From: Datisca glomerata
Taxonomy: Eukaryota > Streptophyta > Magnoliopsida > Cucurbitales > Datiscaceae
NCBI GenBank assembly: GCA_003255025.1
Contig: QANY01008782.1
Coordinates: forward strand, 314,659-378,658
DNA: 64,000 nt
Reading direction: 5' to 3'
In this document: piece after piece, positions 23,629 through 36,420 of the stretch
Numbering within the stretch: position 1 is the first letter of the stretch
How the letters are laid out: each line of letters begins with the position of its first letter
The notes under the pieces: generated by a model
Database searches by the model: none
What the model was told of the DNA's origin: nothing
Seen by the model: only the letters and a program-made list of their open reading frames with translations
Made by a program: the position numbers and the translations under genes

Positions 23629-25336
23629 CTTCTTCATCAGGCTTCTATTCTTTTGAGAAATGACCGACTACTTCATTTCAGTGGCAGAGTGATTCTTGTT
23701 CAATGATCTCATAAAAAAGTTGAAAGTTGAAATCAGTTGAAAGGAGTAGGAGAGAAATACAGAATGGAGGTGAGAGAGAAACTTCTTTACACTAACATAA
23801 AATTTTCTAATTTGTAGACCTACATTTGGATCTTTGGCAAATCAAGAACTGAGCCAAACTTTTCTTTGAGCCAAACAAGTATTCAATACTTTAGAAAATA
23901 TTATTGTCATTTTATTAATCGAACAATAAAACAATATATATATAGGCAGATACTTTCTTAGTAAATACTTTATATGCATGTAACAGCGATAAACAAAAAG
24001 AACTATCATTTGGGGCGAGGTCAGAAATTTTCTCGAAAGGAGCAAATTTTTTTTATCACTTTTAATATAAGATTATTTCTAGAAAAATAGGTTAAACATC
24101 GGGTTAATTGTATACATTTTGGAATTTTTTTTATAAAATTAAAGGCGGCAAAATAGTCTAGAATTTGATAGTTTTACAATTTTGAAAGAGGCTAAATAGT
24201 ATATTATTTGTTAATGTTACGCATTTGACATAAATTAATATATATAAAATTACAAAGTAAAAAATAAAAGAAGGTCATCGCCCTTGACCACTTTCAGTAA
24301 ATGAGTATAGTAAGATAAGAGTATCACATGTCTGCCACTACACATTTCTCTAGACTATATGTTTTCTATTATGACAGTTGTAATGCAAATTCACATTTTT
24401 TTAGTGGCAGTGTACTTTTTTTAAGCCTAGAAACTCCTCCCTCAACTAAAACTGTGTCCGGTGTCTATCCCAGCGTCTGACCTTATGTCCGTTTGTTAAC
24501 ATGTCAAGATATTAAAAAAATTATTTAAAAATGGAATGATTATAACATGTGTCCGACACACGTTAGAGAGTATCCAACGCGTATCCATATTAAATATGTG
24601 TTAGACATGAGGACACTGCCCTTAAAAATGTATTCGTACTTCCTAGCATATCCAATGCCCTAGAAGTCAATCAAATTGAGCCTTGTAGTGTGCCATCATA
24701 GATATTCAATGTAGTTCCCCTAATGAGAATAAAAAACCGACAACGACCATAGCTCAACCCTGTATAAGGAGCCAATCACATCGATCTTGTAGAGTGTCAA
24801 TAAGCGCATTTAATGTGCTTGGTCCAATAAGCAGAGAGAGATATGTGAGAAATAAATACTAGGACACGTTCGATTGCCACCTCACGTCGTACACGAAAGT
24901 AGCTAATAGAAGTTTAAGTGTAACAGGAAACACCGGATTTGTGAGCTGACCTCACCCCATGTCTGTCCGCACATGAAACAGCCCAAACTGTAGTTACCTC
25001 CTCTCACCTTATAAATAGGGGAAGTAGTGACGTTCATTCATTCATCTAATATACTTATGCTCTATCTTCTTAATCTGAACAAACTTAATATTTAGATGGG
25101 TAGAAGACCACCCCTTTGTTCTTCTTATTGCTTTCACCCTGTGAAAAACGAGCCCGAAGGAGATAATATCTCTCCCAAAACCACGTTTAACGTCAGTATT
25201 TCAAGAGTATTAGACATCATTTCCTTAATTACTATCATGACGGAGAAAGAAATAAAAATTCCTATGTAACTGACATAATAATACAAAAATAAACAAGGAA
25301 CACTGGTGCACCACACTCATCCCTTGTCACTTTATG
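23629..25336. other. Intergenic region; possible old LTR and presumed upstream region of the CBL locus
   Basis: No protein-coding motif seen. A stretch at about 24,690-25,130 has an LTR-like texture, with CTTATAAATAGGGG near 25,008-25,021 as a possible TATA box, but I found no second copy. If the 45-bp stretch at 25,337 is CBL leader sequence, this region would be the original CBL promoter, now 34 kb from the coding exons. Confidence 0.35.
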
Positions 25337-25381
25337 GGTCAAACTCTATTAAGAGGAGAGCCGTGAAGAAGAAAGAGTAAT
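25337..25381 (+). repeat. 45-bp duplicated flank, left copy
   Basis: Starts GGTCAAACTCTATTAAGAGG and ends GAAAGAGTAAT. It matches 59808-59852 at 42 of 45 positions with no gap. The right copy abuts the outer end of the copia 5' LTR and leads into the CBL exon 1 region. The left copy lies just outside the copia 3' LTR. It is far too long for the normal 5-bp target duplication of an LTR retrotransposon. Confidence 0.85.
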
Positions 25382-25429
25382 AAGCGATGAATTGGATGAT
25401 TGTGTGATTGTGTGTAATTTAAGATATAT

Positions 25430-25799
25430 GATCAACTAAGAGGGGGTGAATTGTGTGATCGTGTATACACTCACTTAATAAAATAATAAAATTCACCTAA
25501 CTAAATAGCAAAGCAAGGTATTGACTAAGTGTAACTAATGTGGAAATGTAAATAGCAAGTCAATATAAAAGTGGGAGAAATAAAAATATGAGGAAAATAA
25601 AGAGATTAGAGAGAGATACGACACATGATATTTTTACACGGTTCATGAAAACTTATCTCTACGTTCACGCTTCATAGATCCTCCTATAAAGATTTTCCCT
25701 CACAATTTTCTTAAAGGTGAAGACCAAACCTTTTACAATTCCTATTGGTTTGTCGTACTAATCAAACATTGACAATCAACTCTTTGAGATCTTCGAATT
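25430..25799 (-). repeat. Copia 3' LTR, outer half
   Basis: Colinear with 58704-59083 of the 5' LTR: shared GGTGAAT, TTAACTAAATAGCAAA or its variant, AGAGAGATACGACACATGAT and TTTTACAAT. It stops at TTCGAAT, exactly where the other half (44638) resumes within about 10 bp. The extreme left end is scrambled: a TGTGTGTAATTTAAGA block that lies inside the 5' LTR appears here at 25402-25424, before the LTR start. Confidence 0.85.
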
Positions 25800-26340
25800 G
25801 TTTTTGTTCAGTGGTCATAACGTAATTAATTGGTTAGTGGGGAAAAATCGAGTAGGGATTCAAAAGAATTAGGCGAAGTGTTTGTTCCTAAACGCCTGAA
25901 GTGGAAAGACACTAAGGGAGAGGGATATACTCCTTTACTTTTTAATTGCTAAAATTGTACCGAACCTTTTTGTTCCAGGTGTACGTCCTTAAAACGTTAC
26001 AATTTTTATCAGCTGACCCAGTTTATAAAGTGAGAGTCGTCAGATAAAATAAGAAAGAGAAGAGAAGAGCTAAGATTCAGGAAAGGAAGCTTTATGGGAG
26101 AAATGAATAAAAGTATGTATCTGGGAGAAGGAATTGGCAGAATTTAGTTAGGTCCCAATGGGGGGAGACCAGGTCATGGGACGGGGAACATCTTCACTTA
26201 AAAGCGGGAGCCAGGAGGACTGCGAAGCCAGTCTTGTGGAGTACCTTCCTTCAGTTAAAGTGTGAGCTAGGTATGTGTCTGGCGTTGGAAAGACTTAGAG
26301 AGAAGCTATCAGTTAGACCTCAATCTCCCCATACTTAATA
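25800..26340. other. Unassigned start of the inserted block
   Basis: Between the broken LTR and the first recognisable Gypsy protein sequence. It is purine-rich (GAAAGAGAAGAGAAGAG near 26,055) and more GC-rich than its surroundings. It may be the Gypsy leader or gag region, but no motif can be read. Confidence 0.35.
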
Positions 26341-27400
26341 TTTAGGAGTAGGTGGATGAAAGGAGTGGCAGATACTACACGTCAGATGTTTTGAAAATAG
26401 ATAAAAGCGACATGTTTGAAAGGAAAAGGAAAGGGAAAGCCAAAGAAGGCGATAATGGTCATGAGTTCCAAGGAGAAACGCATGGCGGCGAAGTGATAGA
26501 CCCAGACATTATGAATGGTATGGAGAAAGAAAAACTAGTGTCCGAAGAGGAAGTATGTTAATTTTTAAAGCTTATCAAGCAAAATGAGTATAAGGTGATA
26601 GATCAACTTAATTGCTTACCTGCTCGCATATCCTTACTATCACTTTTTTGTAATTGTGAACCACATCTCCAAGCATTATTGAAGGTTTTGAATCAAGCAT
26701 AAGTCTGTTATGACATTACAGTGGAGAAATTGAGTGGAATTATGAGAAATATTACCGGACCAAATTTTATCACTTTCACAGATGATGAAATCCCTGTCGA
26801 TGGTACTGGGCATACCAAAGCTCTACATATATCCGGAAATGTAAGAATTATGTTGTTGTAAAAGTATCGATTGATAACGGCTCGTCTTCAAATGTAATGC
26901 CAATATCAACACCAGCAGAGCTCCCCGTGGACGTGACACACATACGGCCGAGCATGATGATCGTAAGAGCATTCGACGATACCTAAAGAGAAGTAATCAG
27001 AGACATAGAGAGACAAATTTGAATCAGGCCATGTCTATTCAATATTACTTTCCAAGTGATGGACATAACTTCAACATACAATTTTCTTTTAGGACGACAA
27101 TGGATTCACTCTGCTGGGACAATACCGTCTTTCTTACATTAGAAGCTGGAATTTATAATGGATCATAAACTCATTTGTAGATATGGAAAAGCAGTTTTTC
27201 TGGTATCCAAGGCAACCCCCATGCCATATGTTGAGGCGGCAGAAGAAGCATTAGAATGCTCATTTCGATCATTTGAGATTGCGAGCACCACATTTGTTGC
27301 TAGCGAGAAACTAGCTCCAACGCCAAGCCTATCAAGATCATCTCAAATGGTGGTAAAGTTTATGATAAAAGGAAAATACAAGCCATACAAATGATTCGGG
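26341..27400 (+). pseudogene. Tat Gypsy gag-end and aspartic protease region (broken)
   Basis: Around 26560-26700 the plus strand reads FLKLIKQNEYKVIDQL then ISLLSLFCNCEPHLQALLKVLNQA, a block that precedes the protease in Tat-type polyproteins. A protease-like stretch follows at 26,730-27,140 with FTDDEIPVDGTGHTKALHI, then an IDNGSSSNVMP-type active-site block with Asp-Asn-Gly in place of the usual Asp-Thr-Gly, read in a shifted frame. Several stops and shifts interrupt it. Confidence 0.65.
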
Positions 27401-28031
27401 AGTGAGCATCAAGGCATAAATAAGTTAATCGATTGAAACAAGAATGAGCAAATGTTTAAGGTTGGATATAGATCGACTAAAACTATTAGAGGGAGAGTGG
27501 AAGTTCCAAAGAAAGAAAAGTGGATTGCTAGGCTCGAAAATAGGGAATTCGATATGAAAATGGAAATCATACCTCATATTTCTGAATCCTTCAAAAGAAA
27601 GGGGAATTTCATTAAAAGAACCGGTTACAATAGAGCAGTACAAACTTGAAGATGATATTGCCCAGCTTTCAATATCGGCAATCCTAAGAATATCATCAAG
27701 TGCGAGTACAAAGGACTTGGTTTCTCGATACGATTCAGATAATGAGCTTAATAATTAGGATGTCACCGAACTACTAGTCTTGTTGAGAATTTTCAAGCGT
27801 AATGTGTCAATGCCAAATTTCTAAGGAATTTCATTGTTATGAGACCACATTTTCATCCGTTTCATGTCACCTCTTTGAATGAAAGTCTAAATAAATACAA
27901 TTGTGGTCCTTTTTTAATTATTCCTCTTTATGTCTACTTTTTTCTATTTCTCAAATTCTATTCATACTCATGCATTGTTTATTTTCTTTTCTCACATTCA
28001 TTTCATCCAATAATCTGATTCAACGTTTAGA

Positions 28032-29575
28032 ATGGTGATTTTTGAAAACAAGAGCATAAATAATAACTTCGACAATTCAATTCTTAGCGCAGTGTCAGAT
28101 GAAAGGGACGGAGATAATTTTGAACCATCTCTGGAAATGTTAAGAATTATAGAAGAGGATGATAAAATAAATCAATCTTATCAAGAGTTAATGAAGGTGA
28201 TAAATTTTGGATTAGATGGAAAGACAAAAGAAGTTCAAATCAGCACTTCTATGACAAGTCAAAATGCCCGACAACTAATTGACTTACTCAATGAGTATAT
28301 GGATATCTTTGCATGGTCATACCAAGATATGCCAGGTCTAGACACTGATATTGTGGTCCATCGTTTGTGGCTTATGCCCGAAAGTAAACCAATGTGACAA
28401 AAGTTACCAGACATGCTGGTACAGAACAAAGAAGAAGTTAAAAAACAAATATATGTTGGTTTCTTGGAAGTACCAAAATACCCTGAATGGGTTGCTAACA
28501 TAGTCCCAGTGCCAAAGAAAAATGGGAAAGTAATGATGTGCTTGGATTATAAAGACTTAAATCGAGCAAGCCCTAAGGATAATTTTCTATTACCCTATAT
28601 CGATATCTTAGTGGATAACACTGTAAGACATTCAACCTGAAGACCGTGAAAAGACCAATTTTACAAGTTTATGTGGTACTTTTGTTATGAGGTTATGCCA
28701 TTTGGTCTAAAGAATATATAGGTGACTTACCAACAGGCAATGGTAATACTGTTTCATGATATGATTCATAAAGAAATCAAAGTGTACATTGATGACATGA
28801 TCGTCAAATCTTATCAATGGGAAGATCACATTGTCACTCTGCGGAAATTATTTGAACATTGTCCCAGTTAAAGCTTAACCTGACAAAGTGTACATACACA
28901 ACATCTTCAGGGAAACCACTTGGCTTTGTCATGAGCAAGGAAGTAATAAAAGTTAACCCTGACAAGGTCCGAGCCATCATTGATATGCCACCACCTCAAA
29001 CTCAAAAGGAAGTTAGAGGTTTCTTGGGGAGATTAAATTACATAGCCTGATTTATCTCATAACTAACTATAACTTAAAAACCTATCTTTAAACTTCTCCG
29101 CAAAAGTGATACAGAAGGATGGAATGATGATTGCCAAAATACTTTTGAGAAGATCATGCAATACTTGCAAAATCCGCCTATACTTGTTCTTTCAACTCCA
29201 TAGCGTCCACTCATTTTGTATCTTATAGTAACAGAATCCATGGATTGCATACTTGGTCAGCACGATGCCTCTAGAAGGAAAGAACAAGCAATATACTATT
29301 TAAGTAAAATGTTCACAAACTATGAGGCTAATTTTTTGATGTTGGAGAAAACGTGTTGTGGATTAGCCTGGGTTGCTTATCAGCTTAGACAGTACATGTT
29401 ATACCACACCACTTGGTTAATTTCAAAGATGGACCCAATCAAGTATATCTTTAAAAAGCCATCACCTTTTGAGCGAATTGCTAAATGGAAAATGATACTC
29501 ATAGAATATGATATTGTCTATGTGATGAGAAAGTCAATAAAAGGAAATATACTTGCTGATTATGTGGCAGATTAA
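28032..29575 (+). pseudogene. Tat Gypsy reverse transcriptase and RNase H (broken)
   Basis: The N-terminal lead-in (28032-28397) ends in DIFAWSYQDMPGLDTDIVVH, typical just before the RT. RT blocks follow: VPKKNGKVMMCLDYKDLNRA (28510-28570), the catalytic-box region KVYIDDMIVKS (28775-28810) and LGFVMSKEVIKVNPDKVRAI (28920-28980). RNase H runs over 29150-29575 (LSKMFTNYEANF, LEKTCCGLAWVA) and ends in KGNILADYVAD. Stops near 28395, 28640 and 29050 split it into four frames. It would copy the element's RNA into DNA, but this copy is inactive. Confidence 0.85.
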
Positions 29576-29639
29576 CTAGTGCAAGATTATGAGCTTATGA
29601 AGTTTGATTTTCCCGATGAGAACGTATCAGTCATATTAA

Positions 29640-31134
29640 AAATGAAGAAAAATCTATGGATGGCGCATCTAATGATGTAGGATACGGAATTAGGGCCATC
29701 CTTATATTTTTTAGGAAAAGTATTTCCCATTCAAGGAAAAACTATACTTTGATTGTACAAATAATGTGATAGAATATGAGGCATATTTCAAAGGAATTCA
29801 AGCAGCTTGTGATATGAAGATAAGGACGTTTCGAGTGTACGGAGATTCGTTATTGATGATACGACAATTAAATGGGGAATGAAAAGCTAGAGACTCCAAG
29901 CTAGTACCTTATAACAAACATGTAACTAAGTTAAGCCGAACTTTTAAAGTGATCTCATTTGATCATATACCCCAAGAGAATAACTAAATCGCAGATTGAA
30001 AACTCTAGCGTCCATGTTTGCCGCAGACTTTAAGGAAGAAGTTCAACCCATAAAAATTGAGAAGTGAGATTTTCCTGCTTACTGTATGAGCATTAAAGAA
30101 CAACCCGACACAAGACCAGAGTATTACGACATCAAGTAGTATATAAAGAATGGGGAATATTCATCCAACGCTTCCGAGAATGATAAATGCACTATTAAAT
30201 GATTGTTCATGGATTTATTTTTGAATCGTGAAATACTCTACAAAAGAAACCACGATATGGTGCTTTTAAGATGTATTGATGTAAGAGAAGTGAATCAAAT
30301 CATAGAGGAAGTTCACGAAGGAATTTTTTGTGTTCATGCTAACAGACATATGATGGCCAAATAAATCTTGAGAGCAGGATATTATTGGTTAACTCTACAA
30401 TCTAACCATATAAGTACACCAAGAAATGTCATATATGTCAAATTTATGCGAATAAAATCCACGTACCCATATCCCCTTTACATGTCATGGCCACACCTTG
30501 GCCATATATGGGGTATGGACATCATTGTTCCCATCACACCAAAAGCCTTTAATGGGCATCGTTTCATTTTGGTCTCTATAGATTATTTTAGCAAATGGGT
30601 GGAGGCGAGTTCTTATTCGAGTGTAACGAGAAGTGCAGTTGTGAAGTTCATTAAAAATGAAATAATTTGCTGATATGGTAAATCTGAAAGGATCATCAAA
30701 GATAATCAGAAAAATTTAAACAACAAGATGATGAAAGAATTATGTGAGCAGTTCAAAATTAAGCATAATAATTCATCTCTTTATTATCCAAAGATGAACG
30801 GAGCAGTGGAAGCGGCCAATAAGAACATGAAAAAGATTATAGAGAAGATGGTAGAGGTTTATAAGGATTGGTACGAGATGCTCCTTTTTGCATATCCATA
30901 CATCAGTCCGAACATCAATTAGAGCAACACTGTTCTCTTTGATATATGGCATGGAAGTGGCCTTCCAATCGAGGTGGAAATTTCCACCCTCAGAGTCTAA
31001 ATGAAGGCAAAATTAGAAGAAGCAGAATGAGTATTAACACAATATAAGCAATTGAATTGAATCGAGAAAAAAATATTGATTGCATTATGTAGAGGGCAAT
31101 TATATCAAAGAAAAATGATGCATGCATATGACAT
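29640..31134 (+). pseudogene. Tat archaeal-type RNase H and integrase, copy 1 (broken)
   Basis: The second RNase H lies at about 29680-30020 (GIRAIL, NVIEYEAYFKGIQAA, RVYGDSLLMIRQLNGE, FDHIPQEN). The integrase follows: an H2C2-type region near 30280-30360, then the core at 30500-30920 with WGMDII, the second Asp in IIKDNQKNLNNK, and Glu in NGAVEAANKNMKK. Stops occur at about 30361, 30674 and 30920. From 29686 this whole stretch recurs immediately downstream. Confidence 0.8.
29686..31134 (+). repeat. Tandem duplication unit 1 (1,449 bp)
   Basis: Starts at GGAATTAGGGCCATCC and ends at GCATGCATATGAC. The next base begins a second copy (GGAATTGGGGCCATCC at 31135). The order of all blocks is kept, with scattered substitutions. 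It covers the second RNase H through the end of the integrase core. Confidence 0.9.
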
Positions 31135-32575
31135 GGAATTGGGGCCATCCTCATATCTCATGAGGGAGAGTTTTTCTCATTCACGGTAAAACTATGCTTT
31201 GACTGTGCAAACAATGTGACAAAATATGAGCCATGTTCCATGGGAATTCAAGTAGCTTGTGATGAATATAAGGAAGCTTCGAGTGTATGAAGATTCATTA
31301 TTGGTGATACGATAATTAAATGGGGAAAGAGAAGCTAGAGACTCCAAGCTGATACCTTATAACAAACATGTTACTAAGTTAATTTGGGCTTTTAAAGTGA
31401 TCTCATTTGATCATATACCTAGAGAAAATAATCAAATCACAGATGCACTTCCAAGTCTAGCTTCTATGTTTGCCGCAGATTTTAAGGACGAAGCTCAACT
31501 CATAAAAATTGAGAAGTGAGATTTTTCTGCTCACTGTATGAGCATTGAAGAAGAACCAGCACAAGATCATGGTATTACGACATCAAGCAGTATATAAAGA
31601 ATGGAGAATATCCATCCAAAACTTCCGAGAAAGATAAACACACTATTAGAAGATTGTCCGTGGGTTTCTTCTTGAATGGTGAAATACTTTACAAAAGAAA
31701 CCATGATATGGTGCTTTTAAGATGTGTTGATGCAAGAGAAGCAAATCAGATCATAGAGGAAGTTCATGAAGGAATTTATGGTGCTCATGCTAGAGGACAT
31801 ATGATGACCAAATAAATTTTGAGAGCATGATATTATTGGTTAACTCTAGAATCTGACTGCATCAAGTACGCCAAGAAACGTCATAAATGTCAAATTTATG
31901 AGGATAAAATTCACGTACCCGCATCCCCTTTACATGTCATGGCTGCGCCTTGGCCGTTTTTTATGTGGGGCATGGACGTCATTGGTCTCATCACACCAAA
32001 AGTCTCTAACATGCATCGTTTCATTTTGGTCTCTATATATTATTTTAGCAAATGGGTGGAGGCGAGTTCTTATTCAAGTATAACCAGAAATGCAGTTGTT
32101 AAGTTCCTTAAAAAAATAATTTACCGATATGGTGTACCTGAGATCATCACAGATAATGGGACAAATTTAAACGACAAGATGATTAAAGAATTATGTGAGT
32201 AGTTCAAAATTAAGCATCATAATTCATCTCCTTCTCGTTCAAAAATGAACAGGGCAGTAGAAGCAACAAATATGAACATAAAAATATCATAGATAAGATG
32301 ACAAAGGTTTATAAGGATTGGCATGAGATGCTCCCTTTTGGACTACATGGTTACCGCACATTAGTTCGAACATCATATTTTTTATATATGGCATGGAAGC
32401 GGTACTTCCAATCGAGGAGGAAATCCCCTCCCTCAGTGTCTTATTAGAGGAAAAATTAGAAGAAGTAAAAAGAGTACAAACACGATATGGACAATTGAAT
32501 TTTATCGAAAAAAAAGATTGACTGCATTATGTAGAGGGCGATAATATTAAAGAAAAATGATGCACGCATATGACA
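31135..32575 (+). repeat. Tandem duplication unit 2
   Basis: Second copy of 29686-31134, ending at GCACGCATATGAC. It carries its own integrase fragment (FMWGMDVIGLITPK, WVEASSYSSITRNAVV, then IITDNGTNLNDK with an intact second Asp). It is followed by the normal end of pol, so the extra copy was inserted head-to-tail within the element. The copies have diverged, which makes this an old event and unlikely to be an assembly artefact. Confidence 0.9.
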
Positions 32576-33030
32576 AAAAGTTACATCGCCGATGTTTCTG
32601 AGAAGGAGAGTTGGTGTTGAAAAAGATACTCTCATATTAAAAGGATCACCGTGGGAAGTGGACCCCAAATTATGAAGGACTTTTCATTATCAAGAAGGCC
32701 TTCTCGGGAGGAGCTCTCATACTAAAAAACATGGATGTTGACGAATCCATTTAATTCTATTGCAATCAAGAAGTACTTCGTTTGACCGCCTTAAGCATGG
32801 GAAAGGCGTACTTTGGCAAAATAAAACTTTTCAAATAATTTTCTCGAATACTGGAGAAATTTTTATTCCATAATTTTTTTTCCAAATCATTGTTTGTAAA
32901 CATCGTTCATCATCAATAAAGAGCCTCATTTTTGTTGGCAAACATATATACTTCATCTTCCCCTATTTCCATTATTCCTTATTCCGCTTAATTCGAAGGC
33001 AAATGAAAATACCATTAATTACTCTTAAAA
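32576..33030 (+). pseudogene. C-terminal end of Tat pol (broken)
   Basis: The plus strand reads GELVLKKILSY, then GKWTPNYEGLFIIKKAFSGG and ALILKNMDVDE, the typical end of Tat/gypsy integrase (a GPYVV-like region), before a stop. It follows directly on duplication unit 2. Confidence 0.65.
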
Positions 33031-33706
33031 TAACTTTAAAACATAAACTTGGTTAGGTGGAAGCTAATTGATTGAAAAAGGAAAAGAAGAAAAGAAAAGA
33101 GGAAAAGAAGAAAAGAAAAAAAGAAAAGAAAAAAAGAAAAGAAACTAAGAAGAGCAGTCTGAGTGCGAGATGAAATCTGAAAAGTCATCATAAAGAAAAT
33201 TAGTATGTGCACGACGAAAGTAAAAGACGATTGAAAGAAAAGAAGCAAAATATGGAAAAATTATTCTTTTGTCTTCTTCATTGACGCAGAGCTGAATACT
33301 TGGGCATAAACCAATGAATAAGGATGCATCATTTCTTAAAAGTATGCTCGATACTTAATTGTGTGTCCATGATCCTAGGCTAAGTGATTGTTCTGAAGAA
33401 TGGCAGATATGGCTACGTTAGTCAACTTATAAAAAAATCATCAAATATTTTTCTTATATGTTCACGACCATGTATAGCATGCATGCATTCAAAATCAGTA
33501 CTTTGCATTTATATTCAAGAATTACAATACGTAGACATGCATCACATTGCTATGTTTTGATACAATTTAAGTGCATGAATAATTTAAGGATATTTTTTTT
33601 CAAGATCCACACATGACTTCTCAACATTTAGAGCTTGCACTAGTCTAGTCTGGCTACAATATGAAGCTTGTATAAATTAGATCAAACATCATTTCATTTT
33701 CTTCGG

Positions 33707-34355
33707 TTAAATCGTACCCGAATTGAGTTGAGGTCGAAGCCCGAAGCCTGTGTCTATCCCAGTATGTTTCTTTATCTCAGTTAAATCGAACCTGAATTGA
33801 GTCGTGGTCGAATCCTGAGTCTGTCCAGGTCCGTTTCTTTTTAAGTATCTCTGGTTAAATCAAACCCAAATTGAGCCGAGGTTGAAGCCTGTGCCTATCT
33901 AGGCCTGTTTCTTTATCTCGGTTAAATTGAACCCGAATTAAGTCGAGTTCAAAGCCTGTGTCTATCCAGATATGTTACTTTTCAAGTATCTCTGGTTAAA
34001 TCGAACTCGAATTGAGTCAAGGTCGAAGCCTGCGTCTATCCAGGTCCTTTTTTCCTTTCAAATATTTTAGTCAAATCGAACTTGAATTGAGTCGAGGTCG
34101 AATCTTGTGTCTATCCAGGTCCATTTGTTTTCAAGTATCCTAAGTTAAATCGAACCCAACTTGAGTTGAGATCAAAGCTTGTGTCTATTTAGAATGTGTA
34201 CAAATTTTTTGGTTAAATCGAACCCGAATTGTGTCGACGTCGAAGCCTGTGCTTATCCAGGTCCATTTCTTTTCAAATACCTTTGGTTAAATCGAACCCG
34301 AATTGAGTTGGGGTCAAAGCCTGTGTCTATCCAGATCCAGTTCACATGTCTGTCA
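33707..34355. repeat. Minisatellite A: nine units of about 73 bp
   Basis: Units start TTAAATCGAACCCGAATTGA and continue with GTCGAGGTCGAAGCCTGTGT then CTATCCAGGT. Starts are at 33707, 33781, 33855, 33922, 33996, 34071, 34145, 34213 and 34287, so spacings are 67-75 bp. It lies between pol and the 3' LTR of the Tat element. Tandem repeats in that 3' untranslated part are known for Tat/Ogre elements. Confidence 0.9.
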
Positions 34356-34485
34356 TTTCATAGAGCCCGAATAAGTCGAGGTACCTATATCCCTTATCCA
34401 TAATCTTTTCTCATACCAATCAAAATATTTATCTACACATTTGTACACATTCTAAGTTTAAAAACGTGAACAAAGAATGGGCACT

Positions 34486-36420
34486 TGTAGATACCGTATT
34501 TCGTCCTGCCAGATACGTTGAAAATATACTAGTCTAAGACTACCTATATAATTTGAAAAATAGCTCATAGACTAAAAATGAGAAAAAGAGTCCAATGACT
34601 AAAAAATAAAAAACGAGCAAAAAGACTAAAAGTAAAAAGTGAAGCCCTAAATTTTTCTATAAATATAGGGGAGGCCTTCACTTGGATGAGGTCATTATTT
34701 GGGGAAATAAAGAGAGGTCATTTTCATGAGAGAGAATGAGAAAATATCTTTTTAGAGAGAGTGTTTGAGAAATAGGAGAGAGAATGAGAAAATATTTTTT
34801 TAGAGAGTGTTTAAATTTCTTGCATATTAGCTAACAATATATATTGTTCATTATTCTTCATCCTCTCTAATCCATACTCATGTAGTGTATACTCTTCGTT
34901 TCTCTTGCTTCATCTTTTACTCTTTATCTTGAGTTTTTTTTATAATGAGATATATTTGTCATTAACTCAATCAATGAGTATGAGGGAAAAACCTTTGAGG
35001 GTTGCAAATTAATTCAATTGAACCAACCCTTTAATGATTTGAAAGTGTACATTTGTTGCATAAATCTCTTATGATAATTTCTCATACATAAAAATGCATA
35101 AAATAGAGAGTTAAACATCTATATAGAGATTATGCAAATATTTAAGTTTTTAATTTTTTTTCAAATGTTCCCAAGTCTTTTTATTTTTTTTATCTAGTTG
35201 TTATTTTAGTGACATTTGTTTGAATTAGTTACCATCTATGATCATTCTTTTGTTATTTGATTAGCAATGAAGGAAGAAATGAAATAATGATAATTAATGA
35301 ACTAAGTAGTCCAAAATAAAAAAATGGGTATATTTACATCCCAAAAAATATTCTATTTTGAAATTTTATTCACCAATTTTACGTAACGTCAGTTTAACTA
35401 ATTACTGTCCATAATTTTTTTTACTAAGATAAATTATTGAAAAAAGAAAAGAAATGATAGATAGTTGACTACTTAGTAAAAAATAAAGGGTATACTTATA
35501 ACAATTATATATATATTACATTTATGTAACAGATGGTGATCACCCTCTGTTACAACAGATACCCTTTACCCCCCCCCCCCNNNNNNNNNNNNNNNNNNNN
35601 NCCCCCCCCCCCCCCACTTTTTCGTCTTTGTTTTTTTTATTTTTTCTCATATTCATTTTATTTTAATTTCCTCTCTTTCATTTATTTTTGTATATTTCTT
35701 TTAATATTCATTTCACTTACATTTTTTACATTTCTCTTCTTTTACATGTTTTGCATATTCATCGTCTACCTTACATTTTCTTCACTTTGTCATCATACAA
35801 CTACATGTGATTCTAAATTTTTTATCTATTTATTTTTTTACACTTTTAGTTATTAATATAACCTTTGTTTAGATCTTTATTTATGTAGTTCTATTATGTT
35901 ATTTTGTTTATGTTTCATTACTCATTCACTTATGATTCTATAATATGTATATGTTTGTGTTACAAAATTACATGTAAATTGAATTTTTATCAATCTTTTT
36001 TACTATTAATTCCCATGACGGACTTTGAATTTTTTGGTATACCAAATTTCTAGAACTACTGAGATGAGGAGTTATTTTTTAGATACCGAGAATAACTATT
36101 ATAATGCTTTGATTTAAAAAAAATAAAAAACTAAAAAATTACTTTTCAATGGTCTTCATACTACCCGCTAAAGGTCATTTATGTTTGTTTAATTTTATGA
36201 TATAAAATGTACTAAGTGGGACATTCAAAAATTGATTTCTTCAACCTTGTTTTTTAAAATATAACTTGCTAACATTTGATTGAATTTGACAATCATTTTA
36301 ACAATGAGTGTTGTGGGGTGCTAATACCCTCCCCACAATCAAATAACTTCTGAACCAACTTTGAGTTTTCAAGTAAAATTTTTGTTTTAAAATTGGGTGA
36401 CCAATCACACCCTAAAATGA
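34486..36420 (+). repeat. Tat-type LTR (about 1.9 kb)
   Basis: Begins TGTAGATACCGTATTTCGTC, the usual start of Tat/Ogre LTRs. It has a TATA-like ATAAATATAGGGGAGG near 34,660. It ends near GGGTGCTAATACCCTCCCC (36,318-36,336), then CCAATCACACC, again as in this family. Directly after (36,418-36,428) comes TGATGGCGACT, close to the TGGCGACTCC primer-binding site of Tat elements. So the LTR could be the 3' LTR of the upstream pol, the 5' LTR of something downstream, or both. The exact 3' end is uncertain. Confidence 0.65.
35569..35615. other. Assembly gap (21 N) in a poly-C run
   Basis: N at 35581-35601 flanked on both sides by C homopolymers, inside the Tat LTR. It has the same appearance as the gap in intron 11 of the methyltransferase gene. 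Confidence 0.9.

Larger units (their letters stand above)
26341..36420 (+). mobile_element. Tat-lineage Ty3/gypsy remnant with 3' LTR
   Basis: Plus-strand retroelement, truncated at the 5' end. In order: protease region, reverse transcriptase, RNase H, a second (archaeal-type) RNase H, integrase, a duplicated copy of the last two, a polypurine stretch at 33074-33145, a 73-bp minisatellite, and an LTR. The second RNase H between RT/RNase H and integrase marks the Tat/Ogre clade. No 5' LTR is found. The frame is broken in many places. Confidence 0.8.

Noticed and set aside
24690..25130. Solo LTR with TATA box
   Set aside because: The texture is LTR-like but no second copy, TG/CA ends or target duplication could be fixed. 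Kept only as a remark.
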